A stretch of 17,004 bases of DNA from an uncultured Oscillospiraceae bacterium (lineage in GTDB: Bacteria; Bacillota; Clostridia; Oscillospirales; Oscillospiraceae), in the NCBI GenBank assembly GCA_934597345.1, contig CAKTRJ010000040.1, forward strand, positions 1 through 17,004. The letters run 5' to 3'. The notes under the pieces were generated by a model. The model was given only the letters and a program-made list of their open reading frames with translations, was not told where the DNA came from and did not search any database. Made by a program: the position numbers and the translations under genes. This document shows positions 9,697 through 16,509 of this stretch, in pieces; within the stretch, counting starts at the first letter, position 1; each line of letters opens with the position of its first letter.

Positions 9697-9939
9697 ATGC
9701 TTCTGTTCGTTATGATTCTGCAGCTGATCGCTGCTTTGGCGCTGATTTTGATCGTGCTGTTCCAGTCTGGCAAGAGCCAGGGTCTGTCCGGCACCATCGG
9801 CGGTATCGCTGATTCCTATATGGCCAAGAGCAAGGCCCGTTCTCTGGACGCCAAGCTGGCCAAGAGCACCAAGTGGCTGGGCGCCGTGTTCGTCGTGCTG
9901 ACGCTGGTTCTCAACTGCATGATCGCCGCCGGTCTGTAA
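9697..9939 (+). CDS. secG: Preprotein translocase subunit SecG
   Basis: An 80-aa small membrane subunit of SecYEG that helps the SecA cycle. There are two transmembrane helices, about residues 2-22 (LLFVMILQLIAALALILIVLF) and 56-78. The conserved loop between them reads GKSQGLSGTIGG. ATG 9697 is chosen: GGAGGG (9683-9688) lies 8 bases upstream. An in-frame GTG at 9688 would overlap that ribosome binding site, so it is rejected. The gene is monocistronic, ends at a strong hairpin at 9954-9988, and is divergent from lexA. In many Firmicutes secG stands next to rnr or smpB; that arrangement is absent here. Confidence 0.93.
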   Translation: MLLFVMILQLIAALALILIVLFQSGKSQGLSGTIGGIADSYMAKSKARSLDAKLAKSTKWLGAVFVVLTLVLNCMIAAGL

Positions 9940-9953
9940 TCGTATCTGCCACC

Positions 9954-9988
9954 AAAATATCCCGATGCGTATGCATCGGGATATTTTT
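9954..9988. terminator. Bidirectional terminator between secG and the deacetylase gene
   Basis: AAAATATCCCGATGC / GCATCGGGATATTTT with loop GTAT and a T-rich tail (TATTTT). It serves secG on plus; on minus it lies directly behind the stop codon of the convergent deacetylase gene. Confidence 0.9.
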
Positions 9989-10706
9989 ATTTTGCCTGCC
10001 GGTAGATCTCGCCGCCCTCCGGTTGGATGCCCCGCAGGGCCAGCAGCTCCGCTACCGTCACAAATTGATACCCCTGCTGTTGCAAATGATCCACTGCCTG
10101 CAAGGCCGCCGAAACGGAGTTGAGATACCGGTCATGAAGTAGGATGATGTCCCCATCTTCCGTGTCCCGATAGATGATGTCCAGTATCTTCCCGGCATCC
10201 TTGCTCTTCCAGTCCTCCGTGTCCACCGACCAGCCGATCACCGGCACGGTCAGCGCCTGCCGCTCCTCCTCCGACAACAGGCCGTAGGGCGGACGTACCC
10301 AATAGTCCCCCTCTCCCAGCAGCTCCTGCAGCAGCGCGTCATTCTTCCGCATATCCTCCGCCGCCTCCCAGGCCGACAGCTTATCCAGCTCTTTGTGATC
10401 ATAGGAATGGTTCCCTACCTGATGGCCCTCGGCCGCCATGCGTTCCACGATGTCCGGATCCTTCACCACCTGGCAGCCCACCACGAAGAATGTGGCATGG
10501 ACGTTCCGTTCCTTCAGACCATCCAGCAGCCGGGGCGTACAGCGGGGCGACGGCCCGTCGTCGAAGGTCAGGGCCACATATTTGACATCCTCCACCTCCG
10601 CCGCGCTGTCGGCGGCCGCGGCGTCATGTGTCTCCGGCAGCTGCGCCCCGGCGCAGGCCGTGATCAGCAGCAGCGCCGTCAGCAATAAGCAGGTTCCCCG
10701 CTTCAT
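9987..10706 (-). CDS. Polysaccharide deacetylase lipoprotein (NodB/CE4 family)
   Basis: A 239-aa exported metal-dependent deacetylase, probably acting on N-acetylated cell-wall or surface glycans outside the membrane. A lipoprotein signal peptide ends at C18 (LLITAC). NodB motifs appear in order: TFDDGPS with D49/D50, HS-x2-H with H100 and H104 (GNHSYDHKE), RPPYG at 138-142, GWSVDTEDW at 158-166 and ILLHD with H191. The full catalytic set is present. ATG 10706 (MKRGTCLLLT) is chosen, with GGAGG 9 bases upstream; a longer start at 10790 would put 28 odd residues before the signal peptide. It is a single gene, convergent with secG. The substrate (peptidoglycan versus other glycan) cannot be told from sequence; it is close in size to PdaA/PdaB-like spore or wall deacetylases. 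Confidence 0.92.
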   Translation of the reverse strand: MKRGTCLLLTALLLITACAGAQLPETHDAAAADSAAEVEDVKYVALTFDDGPSPRCTPRLLDGLKERNVHATFFVVGCQVVKDPDIVERMAAEGHQVGNHSYDHKELDKLSAWEAAEDMRKNDALLQELLGEGDYWVRPPYGLLSEEERQALTVPVIGWSVDTEDWKSKDAGKILDIIYRDTEDGDIILLHDRYLNSVSAALQAVDHLQQQGYQFVTVAELLALRGIQPEGGEIYRQAK

Positions 10707-10753
10707 CTCATCACCCCTCCCACCACCATATGCGGTCAGGGCGGCAAAACAGA

Positions 10754-10781
10754 ACAGGGCAGGGGTTTTCCCCTGCCCTGT
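10754..10781 (-). terminator. Terminator of the zinc-ribbon operon
   Basis: 12-bp stem ACAGGGCAGGGG / CCCCTGCCCTGT with a 4-nt loop, 6 bases beyond the stop codon of the last gene. On the minus strand a TCTGTTTT tail follows. It lies upstream of the deacetylase gene and so separates the two units. Confidence 0.8.
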
Positions 10782-10786
10782 CGTTC

Positions 10787-11554
10787 TCAATACATGCCCT
10801 GAAACGCGTCCGTAATATCTACCCGCGCCTCATAGTACATTTCATTCTGTGTCACATAGCCGTAGAAGGACAGATAGGCCTCCGCCACATTTTCCCAGCC
10901 AAAGCCATCGTCGGTGTAGCCGTACTGCCAGTTGCTGTCCCCCATATTGTCCTCGTACCATGTGTAGGTATACAGCTCGCTGCTATCCTCATAGCGGACA
11001 TACAGCTCCGGCGTCCAGATCGGTTCCTCTTCCCAATGCACCGTCACCAGCAGCTGGTCTGTGTCGAAGCTGACGGAATCCACCCACACCGGCTGGTCAT
11101 CCAGCACAAACTGCTCGCCCGGTGCGTAGTAGAATATATACTCATCGGTGATCTCCTGGGCAGCCTCCTCGGTAGGTATCGGAATATCGGGACTCCAGTT
11201 ATTCTCATGCGTTCTCGCTCCGATACCGCCGATCAGTACGGTCACCGCGATAAACACCGTCACCAGCACCACGGCCAGCCTGACGAGCTTTCCGGCAGTC
11301 AGCGCGCCGCCGCGGCGGGCCGTGGTCTCGCCGCTCTCGTGCGTGACCTCATGCTCATAGCAGTCCTTCCGCTGTCGGTTGGCGGCGCTTTGCCGCTGGA
11401 ACTGCTGCTCGTTCAGCAGCTCCGCGTTGCCCTCCTCATCGAAGTCCACCCGAAGGCGGCTGGAGGGTTTATTATACGCGCCGCAGTGGGGGCACAGGTC
11501 GCTCTCGTGATAGCTGTACCGTTTTCCGCAGGACTTGCATTTGATATTTGGCAT
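10787..11554 (-). CDS. Zinc-ribbon membrane protein with extracytoplasmic domain, function unknown
   Basis: A 255-aa protein that I do not recognise as a named family. The N-terminus has a four-cysteine zinc ribbon: C6, C9, C21, C24 (CKSCGKRYSYHESDLCPHC). A cytoplasmic linker with a CYE...HE motif near 65-73 follows, then a basic stretch and one transmembrane helix at about 91-112. Positive charges before the helix predict N-in, leaving residues 115-255 outside. That outer domain is very acidic and rich in Tyr, Trp and Phe, probably beta-rich, with no catalytic motif seen. The first 75 residues are nearly the same as in the upstream gene, so the pair arose by duplication with different C-termini. 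Ribosome binding site AGAGG precedes ATG 11554. It is the third gene of a three-gene unit, 18 bases after the preceding gene. Confidence 0.8.
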   Translation of the reverse strand: MPNIKCKSCGKRYSYHESDLCPHCGAYNKPSSRLRVDFDEEGNAELLNEQQFQRQSAANRQRKDCYEHEVTHESGETTARRGGALTAGKLVRLAVVLVTVFIAVTVLIGGIGARTHENNWSPDIPIPTEEAAQEITDEYIFYYAPGEQFVLDDQPVWVDSVSFDTDQLLVTVHWEEEPIWTPELYVRYEDSSELYTYTWYEDNMGDSNWQYGYTDDGFGWENVAEAYLSFYGYVTQNEMYYEARVDITDAFQGMY

Positions 11555-11572
11555 GGTTTCCTCTCTTTCCGA

Positions 11573-12001
11573 TCACAGCGATGACATACACGCTCGCAGC
11601 AGTATCAGGACAATGAAGATTACGAGAGCGACCCCGGCCTGTGATTCGCCCTTCTTTTCATCTCGCTTTCCGCTGAACAACGATCCAGCCTGGTTGCTGA
11701 ACTCCTTCATTTTCTCCGTCAGCTGCTGAGCATTCAGTGGGCTGCTTTGCGGCGTTTCACTCTTGGGGCGCACCTGATCCTCATGGCACTCCTTGCGTTC
11801 ATAGCAAACCTTCTCCCGCTGTTTTCCCGCCTTGCTCTGCCGCAGAAATTCCTGCTCATGCAGCAGCTCCGCATTGCCGTCCTTGTCGAAGTCCACCCGC
11901 ATACGGCTGCTGGGCTTGTTATACGCGCCGCAATGGGGGCACAGATCGCTTTCGTGATAGCTGTACCGCTTGCCGCAGGCCTTGCACTTGATGCTTGCCA
12001 T
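11573..12001 (-). CDS. Tail-anchored zinc-ribbon protein, function unknown
   Basis: A 142-aa protein, paralogue of the next gene. The zinc ribbon has C6, C9, C21, C24 and the module with CYE...HE continues to about residue 74. A Ser/Gln-rich linker with a possible amphipathic helix (LTEKMKEFSNQAG) leads to a C-terminal transmembrane helix at about 122-137 and only five residues after it. So the ribbon faces the cytoplasm and nothing is exported. Start ATG 12001 (MASIKCK) is preferred over ATG 12007: GGAGG lies 9 bases upstream and the length then matches the paralogue (MPNIKCK). The ribosome binding site overlaps the stop codon region of the gene before it, which suggests coupling. It could be an adaptor or sensor; no function is shown by sequence. 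Confidence 0.78.
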   Translation of the reverse strand: MASIKCKACGKRYSYHESDLCPHCGAYNKPSSRMRVDFDKDGNAELLHEQEFLRQSKAGKQREKVCYERKECHEDQVRPKSETPQSSPLNAQQLTEKMKEFSNQAGSLFSGKRDEKKGESQAGVALVIFIVLILLRACMSSL

Positions 12002-12016
12002 GGTCATTCCCCTCCT

Positions 12017-12460
12017 TTATTGCCACCACGCTTCCAGATCCTCGCTCAATGGAAAATACGCCCTGAACCGGTCAACGATCTCTTTCTCCCGGCTAAACAC
12101 CACTACATAGCTGCTGTCAATGGGCACGATCTCAAAGGTCGCCAGCGGGTGCTGTACGCGGTTATCACGGGCAGCAGGCAGCGGATATTCCAGCACCTGC
12201 TCCTCTGTAACAGTCTTATCAAAGGCGGACAGCACGCCCCATATCCACTGGGGGTCATGGTATTTCCGCTGCAACGCCGTCAGCTCGCTGCCGCTCATCC
12301 AGCAGTAGCTATACTGCAGCTCCGGAATATCCACATTGCACTCGCAGTCGGTAATCAGCCAGTTATAGTTCTCCTGAATATTCCCCAGTGCGGCAAAGAC
12401 CTTGTCCAGATATGTGAAGCACGCCTCACCTTTCTCCAAAATCGCACCATAATGCATCAT
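12017..12460 (-). CDS. Hypothetical soluble protein, first gene of the zinc-ribbon unit
   Basis: A 147-aa protein without signal peptide, membrane segment or cysteine cluster. It is rich in Tyr and Trp (NYNWLITD, YSYCWMSG, QWIWGVLSAF) with a C-terminal part IDSSYVVVFSREKEIVDRF that looks alpha/beta. The outline loosely recalls DUF2691-type or small immunity-like proteins of Firmicutes, but I cannot support an assignment. GAGGG lies 7 bases before ATG 12460; ATG 12457 is an equal alternative. The stop TAA (12017-12019) runs directly into the AAAGGAGG of the next gene. A promoter at 12579-12608 gives a leader of about 110 bases. Confidence 0.7.
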   Translation of the reverse strand: MMHYGAILEKGEACFTYLDKVFAALGNIQENYNWLITDCECNVDIPELQYSYCWMSGSELTALQRKYHDPQWIWGVLSAFDKTVTEEQVLEYPLPAARDNRVQHPLATFEIVPIDSSYVVVFSREKEIVDRFRAYFPLSEDLEAWWQ

Positions 12461-12514
12461 CGTCTATCCCTCACTTCTTACACAAAGTATGCCATACAGC
12501 AGTGCCATTGTCCA

Positions 12515-12569
12515 GCAAGTTGAAGTTGCGTTTGGGTCTTTTGCCGAAAACCCTCCGCAATTTGAAGTT
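12515..12569. repeat. Pair of 13-bp direct repeats in the leader of the zinc-ribbon unit
   Basis: GCAAGTTGAAGTT (12515-12527) and GCAATTTGAAGTT (12557-12569) differ at one base and start 42 bases apart, about four helical turns. The right copy lies at the predicted transcription start. They may be operator half-sites or parts of an older repeat. Confidence 0.45.
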
Positions 12570-12578
12570 TACATGCCC

Positions 12579-12608
12579 AGTATAGCACATCCCCTGCCGC
12601 TTTGGCAA
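12579..12608 (-). promoter_or_regulatory. Promoter of the zinc-ribbon unit
   Basis: Minus strand: TTGCCA (12603-12608, 5/6), 18-base spacer, extended -10 TGC-TATACT (hexamer 12579-12584, 5/6). It is among the best sigma-A matches in the window. The start is expected near 12572. Confidence 0.75.
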
Positions 12609-12625
12609 CGGCAAGGAGGGGAGTT

Positions 12626-12701
12626 TCGCCCTCCGGGGCGAGGTACTTTTGGCCGCTGTCCCAAAAGTACCCAAAAGGACAGCTTAAACCTGCGGTTTAA
12701 G
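12626..12701. repeat. Cluster of three hairpins, intergenic repeat
   Basis: Three adjacent stem-loops: TCGCCC-TCCG-GGGCGA (12626-12641), GTACTTTTGG / CCAAAAGTAC with an 8-nt loop (12643-12670), and CTTAAACC-TGC-GGTTTAAG (12683-12701). There is no U-run of terminator type and no open frame of coding character. It resembles dispersed intergenic repeats of gut Clostridia, from memory and not checked. It abuts the promoter of the zinc-ribbon unit. Between 12702 and 12847 I see nothing I can name. Confidence 0.6.
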
Positions 12702-12847
12702 AATCCGCCCGCGCTGCTTCTTTTTCAAATTTGCGATCTTTTACCACACGTTCACAGAACATGGTTGATTTCGTTTCGTATGACGAATTGACTTCCTTCT
12801 TGCGCCGCTGCCGCTTCATTATTACGACGGCAGAAGATAAATCGCTG

Positions 12848-12930
12848 TACGGCGGCGCGATGTGGGCATCGCGCCCTACGGAATTCTATCGGCAGAACGC
12901 CGTAGGGCGGCCTGCCCACAGGCCGCCGCA
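12848..12930. repeat. Composite palindromic repeat made of two inverted hairpin units
   Basis: Unit 1 has stem GGCGCGATG-TGGG-CATCGCGCC (12854-12875) followed by CTACGG. Unit 2 has GGCGGCCTG-CCCA-CAGGCCGCC (12906-12927) preceded by CCGTAG. Read on the opposite strand, unit 2 has the same plan as unit 1: GGCGG, variable stem, loop TGGG, CCCTACGG. The stem bases differ but pairing is kept. A short spacer with GAATTCTATCGGC lies between them. Probably a dispersed non-coding repeat. Confidence 0.65.
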
Positions 12931-12956
12931 TGATACACCACCTTGCTTCTTAACAT

Positions 12957-13004
12957 AAAAAAGCCCTTTGCTATGGCGGCTGAGCCATAGCAAAGGGCTT
13001 TTTT
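12957..13004 (-). terminator. Terminator of the ribosomal protein operon
   Basis: A long perfect stem, GCCCTTTGCTATGGC / GCCATAGCAAAGGGC, flanked by AAAAAA and TTTTTT, with a 6-nt loop, 16 bases past the rplQ stop. It ends the operon and could stop transcription on the other strand as well. Confidence 0.95.
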
Positions 13005-13020
13005 GATTGAGAAGATTGAC

Positions 13021-13365
13021 TTACTTCACCAGCTCGATGATAGCGGTCTCGGCAGCATCGCCGCGGCGGACGCCGGTGCGGATGATGCGGGTATAACCAC
13101 CGTTGCGATCGGCATATTCAGGAGCGATCTCCTTGAACAGCTTGTTGGCAACATCCTCTTTGGTGATGAAGCTCAGTGCCTGACGATAGGCAGCCAGATC
13201 ACCCTTCTTGCCCAAGGTAATCATCTTTTCAGCCAGGGGCTTGATCTCCTTGCAACGGGTAATGGTGGTCTCCATACGGCCGTTGGCCAGAAGATCGGTG
13301 ACCTGCTGACGGAGCATCGCCATACGCTGATCGGTAGTCTTACCGAGCTTACGAGTTCCGGGCAT
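13021..13365 (-). CDS. rplQ: 50S ribosomal protein L17
   Basis: A 114-aa large-subunit protein found near the peptide exit tunnel. [19 protein letters not shown] at the N-terminus and the [17 protein letters not shown] end are characteristic; length is typical of Firmicutes L17. GGAGG lies 9 bases before ATG 13365. It is the last gene of the operon, 25 bases after rpoA, as in most Firmicutes. Confidence 0.98.
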   Translation of the reverse strand: MPGTRKLGKTTDQRMAMLRQQVTDLLANGRMETTITRCKEIKPLAEKMITLGKKGDLAAYRQALSFITKEDVANKLFKEIAPEYADRNGGYTRIIRTGVRRGDAAETAIIELVK

Positions 13366-13390
13366 GTTACGTTTCCTCCTTGATAGGATG

Positions 13391-14344
13391 TTAGTTGTTT
13401 TCCTCGCTGGCCAGGGACAGACCCATCATAGCCAGCTTGTTGATGACTTCCTCCAGAGACTTGCGTCCCAGATTGCGCACCTTCATCATCTCGTCCTCGG
13501 TCTTGGAGATCAAGTCCTCGACGGTGTTGATATTGGCGCGCTTGAGGCAGTTGAAGCTGCGGACGCTGAGATCCAGCTCCTCGATGGTCAGCTCCAGCAC
13601 CTTATCCCGCTGATCGGTGGCCTTCTCCACCACGGTGGACTTATCGCCCAGCGTGTCGGACAGGTCGGTGAACAGCACGAAGTGGTCGCACAGGATCTTG
13701 GCGCCCAGAGACACCGCGTCACGGGCGGAGATGGTGGAATCGGTCCACACCTCCAGCGTCAGCTTGTCATAATCGCTGGACGCACCCACGCGGGTATTCT
13801 CCACGGTGTAGTTGACCTTATACACAGGGGTATAAATGGAGTCGATGGGGATCACGCCGATCGCGGCGGGACGCAGGGCCTTGTTCTTGTCAGCGGAGAC
13901 ATAGCCCCGGCCGTGGCTCAGGGTGATCTCCATGCTGAGGGTGGCGCCCACATCCAGGGTGGCGATCTGAAGCTCAGGGTTGAGGACTTCCACCTCGCCG
14001 TCGCTCTTGATATCGCCGGCTGTCACCACACAGGGACCCACCGCCTCGATAAAGACGGTCTTGGTGCCCTCGCAGTGCAGCTTGGTCAGCAGCTTCTTGA
14101 TGTTCAAAACGATCTCTGTCACGTCCTCTTTCACACCGGGGATGGTGGAAAACTCGTGCTGCACGCCAGCGATCTTGATGCTGGTGGCCGCCGTGCCGGG
14201 CAGAGAAGAAAGCATGATGCGACGCAGCGCATTGCCCAACGTCGTACCGTAGCCGCGCTCCAGGGGTTCGATCACATATTTGCCATAGGAAGCATCACCA
14301 GGTGTCTCAACACACTCGATCTGAGGCTTCTCAATTTCGATCAT
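13391..14344 (-). CDS. rpoA: DNA-directed RNA polymerase subunit alpha
   Basis: A 317-aa assembly subunit of RNA polymerase. The N-terminal dimerisation domain carries [22 protein letters not shown] (about 29-50) and [13 protein letters not shown]. The C-terminal domain, about 245-317, has the helix-hairpin-helix [23 protein letters not shown] that binds UP elements and activators. Length is normal. GGAGG is 7 bases before ATG 14344. The 84-bp gap from rpsD holds a small hairpin. Confidence 0.99.
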   Translation of the reverse strand: MIEIEKPQIECVETPGDASYGKYVIEPLERGYGTTLGNALRRIMLSSLPGTAATSIKIAGVQHEFSTIPGVKEDVTEIVLNIKKLLTKLHCEGTKTVFIEAVGPCVVTAGDIKSDGEVEVLNPELQIATLDVGATLSMEITLSHGRGYVSADKNKALRPAAIGVIPIDSIYTPVYKVNYTVENTRVGASSDYDKLTLEVWTDSTISARDAVSLGAKILCDHFVLFTDLSDTLGDKSTVVEKATDQRDKVLELTIEELDLSVRSFNCLKRANINTVEDLISKTEDEMMKVRNLGRKSLEEVINKLAMMGLSLASEENN

Positions 14345-14373
14345 GCAGTACCCTCCTTCAAATTCATGTGGCG

Positions 14374-14391
14374 ATACGGGCAGACCCGTAT
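14374..14391 (-). other. Hairpin in the rpsD-rpoA gap
   Basis: ATACGGG / CCCGTAT with a 4-nt loop, without a U-run. It is the only clear structure in the largest gap of the ribosomal operon, and could be an mRNA-processing or stability element. Confidence 0.35.
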
Positions 14392-14428
14392 ATTCGTGGT
14401 TGCTTCGTTGTGAGGGTCATTTCCCCGA

Positions 14429-15031
14429 TTACTTGGAGTACAACTCGACGATGAGGTGCTCCTCGATGGGCATATCAATGTCCTCACGAGCGGGCATCTG
14501 CAGGACGGTACCCTTCAGCGCGTTCTTGTCACGCTGGAGCCACTGGGGCACGTTGACCATGGGAGCATCCTCTGCGGTCAGACGCTTGAAGCAGGCGGCG
14601 CTGCGGCTGCCTTCCTTCACCTCGATCACATCACCCACGCGAACCAGATAGGAAGGAATGTTGACCTTCTGGCCGTTGACGGTGAAGTGAGCGTGGCTGA
14701 CCAGCTGACGGGCCTCGCGGCGGGTCATGGCAAAGCCCAGACGATACACCACGTTGTCCAGACGGCGCTCCACCAGCGTCAGCAGGTTCTCGCCGGTCTT
14801 GCCGGGCATGGCGGAAGCCTTCTCATAGTATGCATGGAACTGCTTCTCCAGGATACCATAGACGAACTTCACCTTCTGCTTCTCGTTCAGCTGGATGGCA
14901 TATTCGCTCTTTTTCTTTCTCATCTGACCGCCGGGGTTGCGCTTGGTCTCCTTCTTGGAGTAACCCATAACGGCAGGAGAGATACCCAGCGCCTTGCAGC
15001 GCTTGGCGATAGGCTGCATATTCTTAGCCAT
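14429..15031 (-). CDS. rpsD: 30S ribosomal protein S4, zinc-free type
   Basis: A 200-aa primary 16S-binding protein. The S4 RNA-binding fold is seen as [32 protein letters not shown] (about 88-120). The N-terminal region has one cysteine (C12), so the four-cysteine zinc site of the C+ form is missing. GGAGG is 11 bases before ATG 15031. S4 is a translational regulator in several bacteria; no matching leader was identified here. Confidence 0.98.
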   Translation of the reverse strand: MAKNMQPIAKRCKALGISPAVMGYSKKETKRNPGGQMRKKKSEYAIQLNEKQKVKFVYGILEKQFHAYYEKASAMPGKTGENLLTLVERRLDNVVYRLGFAMTRREARQLVSHAHFTVNGQKVNIPSYLVRVGDVIEVKEGSRSAACFKRLTAEDAPMVNVPQWLQRDKNALKGTVLQMPAREDIDMPIEEHLIVELYSK

Positions 15032-15056
15032 ATTCTAATGATCCTCCTTATTCCGA

Positions 15057-15458
15057 TTACACACGACGACGCTTGGGCGGGCGGCAGCCGTTGTGAGGAA
15101 TGGGAGTGACGTCCTTGATCATGGTCACTTCCAGACCCACGGCCTGCAGCGCGCGGATAGCGGCCTCACGACCCTGACCGGGGCCCTTGACGAAAACCTC
15201 GACGGTCTTCAGGCCGTGCTCCATGGCGGCCTTGGCGGCGGTCTCAGCGGCGCTCTGTGCGGCGAAGGGAGTGGACTTCTTGCTGCCACGGAAACCCAGG
15301 CCGCCGGAGGAGGCCCAGCTCAGGGCGTTGCCCTGAGAGTCAGTGACGGTCACCATGGTGTTGTTGAAGGAAGAACGGATATGGACCTGGCCTTTTTCAA
15401 TGTTCTTCTTTTCGCGGCGACGGCGGATAACCTTCTTGCCTTTTACATTAGCTGCCAT
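15057..15458 (-). CDS. rpsK: 30S ribosomal protein S11
   Basis: A 133-aa protein of the 30S platform. Hallmarks: [49 protein letters not shown] and the C-terminal [15 protein letters not shown]. Length is typical. GGAGGG precedes ATG 15458. The gene sits 18 bases after rpsM and 25 before rpsD. Confidence 0.98.
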   Translation of the reverse strand: MAANVKGKKVIRRRREKKNIEKGQVHIRSSFNNTMVTVTDSQGNALSWASSGGLGFRGSKKSTPFAAQSAAETAAKAAMEHGLKTVEVFVKGPGQGREAAIRALQAVGLEVTMIKDVTPIPHNGCRPPKRRRV

Positions 15459-15476
15459 AATCTACTCTTCCCTCCT

Positions 15477-15845
15477 TTACTTCTTCTTGTTAGCGATGGT
15501 CTTCTTGGGACCCTTGCGGGTACGTGCATTGGTCTTGCTGCGCTGGCCGCGAACGGGCAGGCCGCGGCGATGACGCATACCGCGATAGCAGCCGATCTCA
15601 GTCAGACGCTTGATGTCCAGCGCCACCTGACGGCGCAGGTCACCCTCCACCACATAGCTCTGGTCGATGGCTTCACGAAGCTTGGCTTCGTCGGCCTCGG
15701 TCAGATCCTTCACGCGGGTGTCGGGGTTGATACCAGTCTGCGCCAGGATGTCCTGGGCGCTCTTTCTGCCAATACCGTAGATATAGGTCAAACCGATCTC
15801 GATTCGCTTATCCTTGGGCAGGTCAATACCGGCAATACGTGCCAT
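15477..15845 (-). CDS. rpsM: 30S ribosomal protein S13
   Basis: A 122-aa protein of the 30S head, contacting tRNA and L5. [26 protein letters not shown] is the standard N-terminus, and [29 protein letters not shown] the standard basic tail. GGAGG is 12 bases before ATG 15845, a slightly long spacing. Confidence 0.98.
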   Translation of the reverse strand: MARIAGIDLPKDKRIEIGLTYIYGIGRKSAQDILAQTGINPDTRVKDLTEADEAKLREAIDQSYVVEGDLRRQVALDIKRLTEIGCYRGMRHRRGLPVRGQRSKTNARTRKGPKKTIANKKK

Positions 15846-15872
15846 ACTCTTAAAGCACCTCCACTTTTCTAG

Positions 15873-16218
<346 letters not shown>

Positions 16219-16222
16219 GTTT

Positions 16223-16504
16223 CTATCCCTCCTGGTCTTGATTACCGCCGACATATGCGGCGATGGCTTTACGAAGCTCACTATTTGTGATTTTTTCGCT
16301 GCTTCTGATCTTTTCAGCGACGGCGCTGTCACTTTCGCACACGAACTGCACATGGCGCGTCCGTTTGCGCTTGGGCGACTCCAGACGCCTGCGCTTCCCA
16401 TCCGCCAGCAGGAGGAAGTCCTCCTCCGTCGCAAGTACGAAAAAGTAGCTTCCCGCATCCCTGCCGGCGATTGATCTTACGATGTTGGATTTGGCAATGT
16501 CCAT
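16223..16504 (-). CDS. KOW-domain RNA-binding protein (L14e-like)
   Basis: A 93-aa protein of the type found between map and infA in many Clostridia and some Bacilli. Residues 1-45 form a KOW/SH3-like segment: [18 protein letters not shown], then [24 protein letters not shown]. The C-terminal third ([19 protein letters not shown]) looks helical. It is likely ribosome- or rRNA-associated; the precise role is not known to me. ATG 16504 lies 5 bases after the map stop and has no clear ribosome binding site, so translation is probably coupled to map. It ends 4 bases before infA. Confidence 0.88.
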   Translation of the reverse strand: MDIAKSNIVRSIAGRDAGSYFFVLATEEDFLLLADGKRRRLESPKRKRTRHVQFVCESDSAVAEKIRSSEKITNSELRKAIAAYVGGNQDQEG

Positions 16505-16509
16505 AGGCG

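Noticed and set aside
12640..12956. CRISPR array or tRNA gene in the hairpin-rich gap
   Set aside because: There are no regularly spaced direct repeats with unique spacers and no cloverleaf with CCA end; only inverted repeats are present.
12471..12958. Short frames on both strands in the gap between the zinc-ribbon unit and rplQ
   Set aside because: They run across hairpin repeats and promoter elements, lack ribosome binding sites and show no protein-like features.
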